Shown one piece after another: positions 1-10,200 of a stretch of 64,000 bases of DNA. Source of the stretch: Luscinia megarhynchos (Eukaryota > Chordata > Aves > Passeriformes > Turdidae); NCBI GenBank assembly GCA_034336665.1, contig CM067570.1:22897002-22961001 (forward strand), in the 5' to 3' direction. Each line of letters opens with the position of its first letter. The first letter of the stretch is position 1. The notes under the pieces are model-generated. The model did no database searches. It was not told the DNA's origin and was given only the letters and a program-made list of their open reading frames with translations. The position numbers were made by a program, and so were the translations under genes.

Positions 1-3000
1 ACCTCTTTAGCTAAATTCAGAAACCTGTAAAACTCTACCGATGCTTCTTCCTGACAAAGGGAATTCAAAAAGATGGCAATCAGAAAGAAATGTTAACAAA
101 TAGAAGACTGATTAACCTCTTAAATTTGCAGTTGTCCTGTAACTCATTATTCTGAGGTAAGGAGAAGGCAAGCAGCACACTGCATGCTTGCCCTTTACTG
201 TAGGTGTGGACGCACACTGTTCCTACAGCCAAGCTGTCCTTTAAAGATCATTTTTTGATGCATTATGCAAGTGATATATAGTAAATTTTTGATGTATTTG
301 TGGCATTATACTTTTCTAAATGGCTAGCACTCCTTGTGACAAAGAATGAAGTTCAAGAGGGACAGGGAATAAATGAAAAAAGCTCCAAGTAAAGCAGGAG
401 AAAATGAAGAAAAGCCTAATGAGAGTACTGAGCAAAACAATTACAGGCAATACAGTAGCAGCATTTTTAAGTGACTACATCAAACATTTTACTCCTCTCC
501 CTTTAAAATCAAAGAGTATTTCTCCCATTAGCTTAGTATTGTATTGGATTATTCCAGGGCAAAAAAAAAAAAGGTACCAAAAAATTTCAGTCTTTATGGG
601 ATGGCGTGAACTTATTCATGGGGGTCTTGAAAATACAAAGAGTCTTCTTCAACTTATACTGAATTCTAGGTAAGGTAGTAACAAAGGAATTCTAACACAG
701 ATTTTTATGACATAAAAAACCCAGAATGTGAAATACCACAAGAGATTTGCGAAAAGAGCATAAAGTGCCTCATAAGCAATATATGGGCCATTGAAAAAAA
801 GCAGAGACCACAAATTTTCAAGGGAGAGTGATTTGGTTAAGAACAATTTCGTTAAGATTTTGGTTAAGCAATTAAGGAGCAATTAAGTCACCAAGTGAAA
901 ACCAATTAGCACTGCACCCAGACATCTGTGCCACCAGCTCTGGAAAGAGCAGTTCTGACCTCACTTCTTACCTGACACTGGAAACCAATTCTCTCACAGA
1001 GCTTTACATCCTCTTACACATCCTTGCTCTTTCCTCCACCATCTTAAGGAATGTTGCACCTTATTTTCTCCCTCAGGAGAGATTATGGTGCCCTCTTTAT
1101 TTCATTAAATAATGGGAAAAAATATTCAAAATGGACAGACCTTGAACAGTCAAAACATGGCAGTTAATTTTCTTAATGGACTTCTCTGTTTGATGGCCTA
1201 AAAAAAACATTTATGGGCCAACAATACTAAGGTTTTAAGCTGCACCCTCTCCCTCCCCCCTTTTTTTGAAGGAAAATGCTTGATGACAGTCATGAGTAGA
1301 CAAGAAAAGAAAATCCCTAACTAGTCTCAGCCAAATTACAGACTTGAGGAAAACCTAAAAAAGAGCAGAGCATCTCTGACCTGAAGTTTTTCCAGTTTAT
1401 AAAGTTGTATTTTGTGCCTTAACCTACAATTCATTTTCTGTGTAGGTTTAATAAAAATACTCCCTTAGAGTCTGCATTTTAATTTCACCGTTTCTTAAAA
1501 AAATATTTTGACAAATTTAAAACAGCTTTAAAAATATACTTAACCTTACTGAAAATAAATTGAAGGACAGGTCTCCCTACTCTTTGTATGTTATTAGTGT
1601 AACTGGAGTAAATTCTCTGCTCCTGTAATAATAGACTCCTGCTCTTTTAGATTATCTGAGAAAATCAGCTATATGCTTTCCTCAGCAGTGAAAGACAATT
1701 CAAAGTAGTTTAAGAATGATGAATGAGGATAAGCTACTGTTTTCTTTTGTATTCATAAAACTGTACCAATGTAATAGCAGGCAGACATTTAAATTGCTAC
1801 TGGAGCTTAAAGCACCCACCCTAGCTCATGTATTTTTTGGGTGTCTGACATGTACTAAGCTATTTTAGAGTATACCCTGCATTTAAAAATTAAGAAGACT
1901 TAGAGCCTCAAGTAAATTAGAGTACATCACGCTCCTAGTTTAAAATAATATACCATCAACATCTAGTTAGTAGTACCAGTAACATTCAAAAACTGAACTT
2001 GATTTTCAGTGTGTACGTGATCTGACTATAAAATTCATTTAATATAATACAATCACGAAAACAATATTGTAGTCATGCCTCCATTCCTATGCAGAACTGG
2101 AGATGAATTATCTACTATCTGAAGACTGCAATGTTGCTTAAACAGCAACTAAAACTGCTTTAGAAAGCATCATCTGTGAAAGCTAATTTAAATGCATTTT
2201 AAACATTTTTCCCAAAATGTATCTGTTTTCATCCTGTAAGGTTTTATTTTGATCATTTATGTAACAATGTGGCCTAAACAGTGGTAGCCTTCTTTTTCTC
2301 CTCCCGAAAAATACAGTTTAGATTTGAGCCACGCTTTGAGACCTTGCTCCAAATATGGTTAGAGAGAAGAATTACAGTTCTTACCAATACCACGAATGCT
2401 TCAGTCCAGATTTATTCCTACACCAACAGGAATTTGCCGGGTGCGTCAGCAGCTCATCTCTCTAACACCTCACACCACCGCTGCGAAGAAATTCAGGAAC
2501 TCGGCCAGGCACTCCTAGAAAAGGGATGCAGCCTCTCTTGCTGTATCCATGGATGTGGATGTTACAACCACATTTCAGAGCTAAATTTTAAGCATGCAAT
2601 ATCACAGCAGGTCATCACAAATTCCTTCCCACGAGTCTCTGATGCACAGCCAAGTCTGCAAGATTCCTCTACCACTCATCCCCCAAGCCAAGGCCAAGGT
2701 GTTTCAACCTTAGTTTTAAGTGTCAAGGATTAAGAACTGAACAAAACAGTGAAGAAAAGCACAGGACCTCCACTTCTTGAAGTCTTTCAGTCAAAACTGC
2801 TGTTCCAACCACAACCTAGAGCTCCAGTACTAATTACAGACATGAGGCACGAGTCACTCCTTTACTGTGCAGGATCAGCTGTTACTGCTGAGGAAAGCAA
2901 GCCCAGATCACCCAGTGTCACTGCTCTACAGCAGCTGAGAACTGACCCCCCCAAAGCTCTTATGGCACCATGCGTCTCCTGGAATGCCGTCATTCCGAAT

Positions 3001-3349
3001 ACTACAGATATTTTGACTTCCTTCCCTTGTAAAAAATACAGTAAAGTAACTAAATAAACAGCAGGAGGATAAGGGACAGAGCAGACTGGCATAAGGTGAG
3101 CTTGCAGACGATTTTTAACTTCTAGAAAAGAAAAATGGCAAATACACAGGTTTAGGTCTATAAAGTCACACACAAGATGGCAAAGAAAACACATCACAAA
3201 GTAGCAAATTCAAGTAATCAGACAGAGGCTATAAAGGAAACATGCTTTTATAGACACTGTATAGTAAAACATTGTACTGCTGGCACAGGATGGTGCGGAA
3301 TAGATGTTACGTGTTTTCACATGTATTAATTTATTTCCATTTATTAAAG
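1..3349. other. CWC22 3' flank
   Basis: AT-rich DNA without a recognisable gene. ORFs at 2281-2733 and 2749-3057 (plus) are uninterrupted but have no splice context or family resemblance. I see no repeat I can name. Confidence 0.6.
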
Positions 3350-3511
3350 GTGTCATTAACAAACTTTTTAACTGGACCAGAATATCTCAAACGTTATGGG
3401 TTAATAAAATATATGCTATTACACCCACAACATATTAAGGGAAGTATTACTTTAGATATATTTAATAAGCTTGTACAATTAAACCATTATGGAGTAGATT
3501 ATTTTCAATAA
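3350..3511 (+). other. Unrecognised AT-rich ORF
   Basis: After an AG (TATTAAAG), 53 codons run open to TAA, including TGPEYLKRYGLIKYMLLHPQ. The amino-acid mix is protein-like but codon choice simply follows the AT-rich base composition. I recognise no family and see no matching upstream exon. It may be a remnant or chance. Confidence 0.2.
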
Positions 3512-4221
3512 TATGCATAGAGAGCTATCAAAGAAGCATAAGAAGCATAATTCTCTTTAGAAAACATTCTTTCAAATTAAGTTTTTGTGGATTTAACACA
3601 CTGCCAAAATGCACACATCATTTTGAAAATGAAACGTGCATTGGGAAAAAACCCAACAGTTTAAACATATCACATGTGACGCCACCAAAGTATTTTTAGC
3701 TGAGTGCCCTAAGAAATCTTACTTTTTTCTGCAATATAAATTTATTTTCTGTGAAAATGTTTTTGACTGAAAACATTTTATTACATGAAAAGGTTGCAGA
3801 AATAAATTCTGTCAAATACAGAAAAAAATAAAATAGGCATTTTTCTTAGAAAAATGCTGTGACAAGATTCAGGCAAAACTGATCTTTTCCTTAGGAATGG
3901 TTCTACTTTCTGTTATAAAACAGCTCAAATGTATTTCTTATGCTTTATACAAGAAATATGATTTACACATGAAATATGAGAGTTCTCTTTTGACCAGCAA
4001 TTGTGTTCATTTCACAAATAAAAAAGCAATGTCATACAGCAGCAAAAACTGCATAATCTGCAAATACCACCTCCTTCCTGCTGACCATGCCCCCACACTA
4101 TTTCCTATTTCAATCCTGAAAACTTTGCAAATTTTTCTGTAACTTACTATTGAGAATGATTCTTAACCAGATGATTTTGATTCACTTCTCATAAAAACAA
4201 GATTAATCGAGTTGTACCTCA
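3512..4221. other. Gap between the two unknown ORFs
   Basis: AT-rich; I see nothing coding. Minus-strand AATAAA-type hexamers occur near 3750 and 3780 and could serve the candidate exon at 4222-4400. Confidence 0.5.
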
Positions 4222-4400
4222 TTACTCCAGATAGAACAATTTTATATCATTAAGTGCTGCAGCAACTGAGGGGTGGTTTTTTTGAACTCTGCTTTCAAAA
4301 AACTTGAGCATTTCAAAACATCTAAAAAGATTTGAAACATCTCCTGTTTTGCTTTCTTGTTTTTTTATAAACTGCAAAAGAGGTTCCTTAAATGTTCCCA
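4222..4400 (-). other. Unrecognised protein-like ORF; possible alternative last exon
   Basis: After a good acceptor (CTATCCCTACAG before 4400), 58 codons run open to TAA at 4222. They include the stretch KTGDVSNLFRCFEMLKFFES and look like folded protein. I do not recognise a family. The exon would need one base from upstream, which is what CWC22 exon 19 supplies. It could be an alternative CWC22 end, part of another gene, a remnant of a mobile element, or chance. Confidence 0.3.
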
Positions 4401-4894
4401 CTGTAGGGATAGAGTTGAAGACTAAGACTTGGAAATCAAAGTCACAACAGAAAAAATAAAAACCAAACCAATCCTTTTTCCAAAAAGATCGCAAGTGTAA
4501 CTAGCTCAGGATGTCACAATATTAAAAACCATTGTGACAAGTAACAGAACAAGCTGACACACTTACACATGTGACATTTAAAACAGCAACATTGTGTTTT
4601 CAATTTTTAAGTCTTGAAGAAAAAAAAAAATCAACTGAGTATTTCCTGAAGATTTTGGTCAAAAGGCTTTTATGTTTTCGAGGTTGAAAGAACATGCAGA
4701 TATAGAATGCCTGTTTAAAAATTCTACAGTTTTCTCATGTAACATTCACATTGTAGTCTAAGATTTGTACATTATCACCCCAGCCTCAGCATTGGCTTTC
4801 AATGAACAAGCAAAGTTAAAACCAACGTTTTTTAGATTGCGAAGTTACAATTACAAATACTTGAACTAAGTGACAAAACACCCAATTTGCTGGT
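4401..4894. other. Region just past the CWC22 poly(A) site
   Basis: AT-rich, with a run of ten or so A near 4620. I see no gene or named repeat. Confidence 0.5.
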
Positions 4895-5134
4895 ATCTTA
4901 CTGTTTTATTCACAAAATAAAGAGCTTTGTCTTTCCAAACAAAGAACATAACAGAAAGATTCAACGATACAGTTATAAAAAAGTGAAAATCTGAAAAAGT
5001 CCGGTAAAATTTACAAATGCAAATTATCACTTTGTACAAAACCTCTTTTTTTTAAAGAAACTTCAGTAATAGGTTTTAAGATACAGTTCTAACAGCTCAG
5101 GAGCGCAGCTTGACTGCAGCTGGTGACTGGACTT
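4895..5134 (-). other. CWC22: CWC22 3' UTR
   Basis: AT-rich DNA between the favoured stop codon and the poly(A) signal. If translation follows the shifted frame, the first 46 bases (5089-5134) become coding. No other conserved element is visible to me. Confidence 0.65.
4915..4920 (-). promoter_or_regulatory. CWC22: CWC22 poly(A) signal
   Basis: AATAAA on the minus strand, about 215 bases after the favoured stop, followed within 30 bases by a GT-rich stretch (GGTGTTTTGTC). Cleavage is expected near 4895-4900. It is the first good signal after the stop. Confidence 0.7.
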
Positions 5135-7205
5135 TTATTTCCGCCGGTGTGGGGAGTTGTTCCTGCGGCGCGGGGAGCTGTCCCTGTTCTCCCTACGGCG
5201 TGGGGAGCTCTCCCTCTTCTCCCTGCGGCGCGGGGAGCTCTCCCTGTTCTCTCTGTGGCCTGGGGAACTCTCCCTGTTCTCCCTGCGGCGCGGGGAACTC
5301 TCCCTGTTCTCCCCTGCGTGTGGGGAGCGTGCGGGAACTCTCTCTGTTCTCCCCTGCGGTGCGGGGAATTCTCCCTGTTCTCCCTGCGGCGCGGGGAGCG
5401 GTGCGGGGAACTCTCTCTGTTCTCCCTGCGGTGCGGGGAACTCTCTCTGTTCTCCCGGCGGCGCGGGGAGCTCTCCCTGCGGCGCGGGGAGCTCTCCCTG
5501 TTCTCTCTGTGGCCTGGGGAACTCTCCCTGCTCTCCCTGCGGTGTGGAGAGCTCTCTCTGTTCTCCCTGCGGTGCGGGGAACTGTCCCTGTTCTCCCTGC
5601 GGCGTGGGGAGCTCTCCCTGTTCTCTCTGTGGCCTGGGGAACTCTCCCTGCGGTGCGGGGAGCTCTCTCTGTTCTCCCTGCGGCGCGGGGAGCTCTCCCT
5701 GTTCTCCCTGCGGTGCGGGGAGCTCTCTCTGTTCTCCCTGCGGTGCGGGGAGCTCTCCCTGTTCTCTCTGTGGCGCAGGGAGCTCTCCCTAGTCTCCCTA
5801 CGGTGTGGGGAAGTCTCTCTGCGGTGTGGGGAGCTCTCTCTGTTCTCCCTGCGGTGTGGGGAGCTCTCCCTGTTCTCCCTGTGGTGCGGGGAGCTCTCCC
5901 TCTTCTCCCTATGGTGCGGGGAGCTCTCTCTGTTCTCCCTGCTATCCCTGTTCTCTCTGCGGTGCGGGGAGCTCTCTCTGCTCTCTCTGCGGTTTGGGGA
6001 GCTCTCCCTGTTCTCCCTACGGTGCGGGGAGCTCTCCCTATACTCCCTGCGGTGCGGGGAGCTGTCCGTGTTCTCCCTGCTCTCCCTCTTCTCTCTGCGG
6101 TGCGGGGAGCTCTCCCTGTTCTCCCTGCGGTGTGGGGAGCTCTCCCTGTTCTCCCTGCGGTGTGGGGAGCTCTGTCTGTTCCCCCTGCGGTTCGGGGAGC
6201 TGTCTGTGTTCTCCCTGCTCTCCCTGTTCTCCCTGCGGTGCGGGGAGCTCTCCCTGTTCTCCCTGCGGTTCCGGGAGCTCTCCCTGTTCTCTCTGCGGTG
6301 CGGGGAGCTCTCTCTGTTCTCTCTGCGGTGCGGGGAGTTCTCCCTGTTCTCTCTGCGGTGCGGGGAGTTCTCCCTGTTCTCTCTGCGGTGTGGGGAGCTC
6401 TGTCTGTTCCCCCTGCGGTTCGGGGAGCTGTCTGTGTTCTCCCTGCTCTCCCTGTTCTCCCTGCGGCGCGGGGAGCTCTCCCTGTTCTCCCTGCGGTGTG
6501 GGGAGCTCTGTCTGTTCCCCCTGCGGTTCGGGGAGCTGTCTGTGTTCTCCCTGCTCTCCCTGTTCTCCCTGCGGTGCGGGGAGCTCTCCCTGTTCTCTCT
6601 GTGGCGTGGGGAGCTCTCCCTGCGGTGCGGGGAGCTCTCCCTGCGCCGGTCATCGCTCCGGCGGGACTCCCTGTGCTGCTCGGGGTGCCGGCTGTGCTTG
6701 TCCTTATCCCGCTTCTTCTCCAAACCGTTCCTGGAGCACTCCTCCTGCTCCTCCTCCCTCGGGCTGGCACGGCCATGCTCCCTCTCCCGGGATTTTGATC
6801 TCTCTCTTTTCCTACTACGATGTCCATCGTCTTTGCTCCAATGTCTGTACTTTTCATCATCGGACACAGAAGTTCTTCTTTCTGCTTTCTTCAGTTTTGA
6901 ATTACTGTGTTTATTTTCTGCATCCTTACTTCTTTCGTGGTTCCTATCCTTTCCGCTGTGGTAACCATCTCTGCCGTTGGATTCCTCTCTGTGGTGGTAT
7001 TTAGAAACATCATCTCTCCTGTGCGATTCTCTTAAATGTCGGTGATTTCTTTCTGATTTCCTCTCAGTATCACTTCTTTCTTCTTGGTGCCTCCTTTCAT
7101 TCTTCTTTTCAAGCGATTTCCTTCTCCTTTCTTGTTTTTTCCTGGAAACTTTATCAGATTCTTTGTTTTTCTTCTGCATCCTCCTTCTTTTGGCTTTAGA
7201 AACAT
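5135..7205 (-). CDS. CWC22: CWC22 exon 20, last exon with decapeptide-repeat tail
   Basis: Acceptor TTTCAG precedes 7205. The exon opens [20 protein letters not shown] and passes through a Lys/Arg/Glu/Asp/Ser-rich region matching the vertebrate tail as far as [18 protein letters not shown], near where I recall human CWC22 ending. It then continues through about 50 repeats of a [10 protein letters not shown] decapeptide. The repeat frame runs to TAA at 5135-5137, after [10 protein letters not shown]. Taken literally, two extra C bases at 5351-5354 and 5311-5314 push translation into a Gly/Arg/Thr/Pro/Ala frame that stops at 5089-5091. I favour 5135 because the repeat motif stays intact to that stop. 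Confidence 0.85.
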
Positions 7206-10200
7206 CTGAAATTATAACGAATTATGGAAGTAAGGTTGCATTTTAATTTAGTAAATTAAACTTATAAACTACAGAAAGGATTCTAGAAAGTGCTTTTTGC
7301 CAGAAAATATTTGCACATATATATCTGGACAAAGGTTCCAAAATAATGAACTCCTGCTTTTTATCCCTTTGCAATCTGCAAGTGATGCCTGTCTTTTGAA
7401 AACCTCCACCTGTCATCACCCTCTTGCTGACTTGTACCCGAGGACCAGACATAAGCTGTAAAGTCATACACCAAAGCACTCTCATAAATAATCTTTTTTT
7501 CTAGGAAGATGACTTTTCCCAGACTATTCAGTCTCAAAATCTTTACTTTTCCTGGAAAAGCTTATCAGTCAATGGAGATGAAAAACAGCAGATGAGAAAA
7601 ATCTCCAATGTTACACCACAAGGAAAAATAAGTAAGATGAAATGGCTTGAAATAATGGTATTGCAGCCATATAACAATGGCCTAATTTTTCAGGAGAAAT
7701 AGTGACAGCTTTGTCAACAAGATTAAAACTAACTTCTGTATTTCTAAATACACAGTAGTCTCATCTCAGTAGAACAGGTCTTACCTGTTCGCTCTTTATC
7801 AGGGACTTTTAGATCCCACTTGACAGTATTTGGCACTAACAGCCATTTGCAATAACCATTCATTCACCTTCGTGTATGAACTACAGAATCACATCAGCTG
7901 CTCCTCATCACCTTTTGAAAATATCACAGCCATGAATTGATATTAGCACATGCATTATCTAAATTGACTAGTCTGAACTAAGGCTTGCTTACATTCTGTT
8001 AAAATGCAAGGATGGATCAATTCAGATACATTTTAATCCATTATGTTTTTTAAACAGTGTTTTCCATACTATTTTACATCCACCAGTATGCAGGAAAAGA
8101 CCTGAGAAAGCAAACAGAAAAGCACCAGCTGCTTTGATGGCAGATATATTTTATCATCTGCTGGACCTGTTTTGGAACTACTTCCCCAGAGCAATGCTGA
8201 GCTGAGCAAGCTGATGAAGTTCCAAGCATTAACAGGCAGTATGACAGTAATCCTTAACTTAGCTCAATTTCTGATCAGCAGGTTTTCTATTTTTCTTTTA
8301 TACACTGCATCAACACTGAACTACTGCAGCACATTCCTCTGAAAAATGCCTCTTAGCTCTCCCAAATAATTTTATACATTTAAAAAGCTGAAAACACAGG
8401 AAGACTTTGGCGTTATAACCAATAATGGAACCTCAACTGAGCTAACCATTAAAGCTTACTGTTATCTCCAATTAGTGTTTTGGCCACTGTGTTGAAGTGC
8501 ACAAGAAACTGAAAAGTGAAAACATGCTGCAAAGATGTGAATTTTAATGAACGTGCTCCTCAGTGGAGAAAAGGCAAGCAGTAAAAGAGAAGGTCCTAAA
8601 CTTGGAAAAAAACCTGTTTCTACTCGCAGACTGCAGCCTTGGTTTGTCACTAAGGACTGGCCCCTCTGGTTGCTATCAAGCAGCTCAGCAGAGCTGCAGC
8701 TGTCCCTGCAGGACCATCTGGCTCTGTGCTGAACCAGTGCCTCCTCTGACCCTGTTTGGCTGCACCCTCCTCTCGTGCTATCGTCACTAATGCTGTTAGC
8801 TGTGACACACAGCTCCCACCTTGGACAGGAGATCGTGGTGGAGAACAGAACTGCATTTCCAAAGAAGGAGCAGTTCACACTGCTTTTACTTTATTAATAA
8901 TTTTAATTTCAAAGACATATAATAAATCAAATTAACTTTGAATCAGCAAACTTCCATGCTACAGGAAGTCATGCTGTGCTATCATCTGCTCCTGCTATAT
9001 ATACTGGGGGAGACTGTACACACTAACTCATAATAGCAACTACTTTAGAGATTAAGCAATGTTTATGACAGTTCATGTCTAACAGAAGTTTCTATATCAG
9101 CACAACAGTATAAGATACAAAACACTAATTATAATGCATAAAAATACAAAGTAAGTTATCCACAAAAGCTAATCCTTCCTTGGAAATTCGTCTACAGACA
9201 AGAACCTTCATTATATCAACAACAAACTTTTCCTGAACCAGAGGAATTAGAAATAGGGACTCAGATGGAGAACAATATTTAAACAGATTGCTAGAACTGA
9301 AGAACTGATTTCTGACTCAAGGAAGAAGCACATATTTCCAGGGAAAGACACAAAGAGTATCAAGCTCACTCAGCTACGCCAAGAAAAAGAGTTGCAGACA
9401 TGAGTCTCTACAGTTCATCAGAAACAGAGAAAATAATTGGGAATGACACTAATTCCTCAACTCTCCAATAAACTGAAGTCACAGTAGAGTGCAAAGGATA
9501 GCAACTGTGTAAAAAAAGTGATCTACAAACCAATGTTTCTCAGGTATTTAAGTCTCTAAAAATGGAACTCAGTTTTTCTGAGTTCAAATTTTAAAAAAAA
9601 TTTCCATGAGAAATATTTAGTATTTTTAAACTTTTACATTAGAAAAAATTGATTAGTTTTTAAAAGAGAAAAACGGCCACTGTCTAAAGCCAGATTTTCC
9701 TCAAAATGAGTATATACAGAAACAGTAATAAACATATCTGGAGAAAGAAATAAAAGAGAAGTGAAGAGTTGTACTGCTGGTTAAATACCTGAGTCACTAC
9801 TGCTGTCACTGCTAGATGAGGAGTCACTGCTGCTGGATGACTCTGAACTACTACTGCTGCTGTCAGAATCAGAATCTGAGGAAGAGTCTGTGTCTGAAGA
9901 TGAAGAGGAATCTGATGACTCAACATTTTGCTTCTGTGTCATAATCAACTTTGGTGCATTTTTAAGATGCTCCCGTAATTCATCCCTAATTAGCAAAAAA
10001 AAAAAAATTGTTATTCAATTTTATGTTTTGTTCACAGAGAGAGGGAATATGAAGAAAGTAAATATCAAATGAGAAAAGCATTCCTCACGTTAGTCCTCCA
10101 AGGCCAATAGAAGTGAAGAAATTGATGGCAAAGCGAGTGTTTCTTGGGTTATCCCGAGGCAATAATCCCTCAAAGAAAGGCTGCAGTGTCCTGATGGAAA

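Noticed and set aside
2281..3057. Two consecutive plus-strand ORFs of 150 and 102 residues
   Set aside because: There is no recognisable domain, the first lacks an ATG, and no splice or promoter context is seen. Probably chance.
5140..6648. Array resembling a CRISPR or satellite array
   Set aside because: There are no unique spacers, the unit is a coding 30-mer in frame with a known gene, and the genome is a vertebrate one.
5193..6860. Minus-strand 555-residue ORF of [10 protein letters not shown] type
   Set aside because: It is an alternate frame of the same array and does not connect to the CWC22 exons in phase.
5110..7004. Very long plus-strand ORFs over the array (about 400 to 610 residues, Leu/Ser/Cys/Gly-rich)
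   Set aside because: They are antisense shadows of the coding minisatellite, kept open by the 30-bp period. They have no independent start context or domain.
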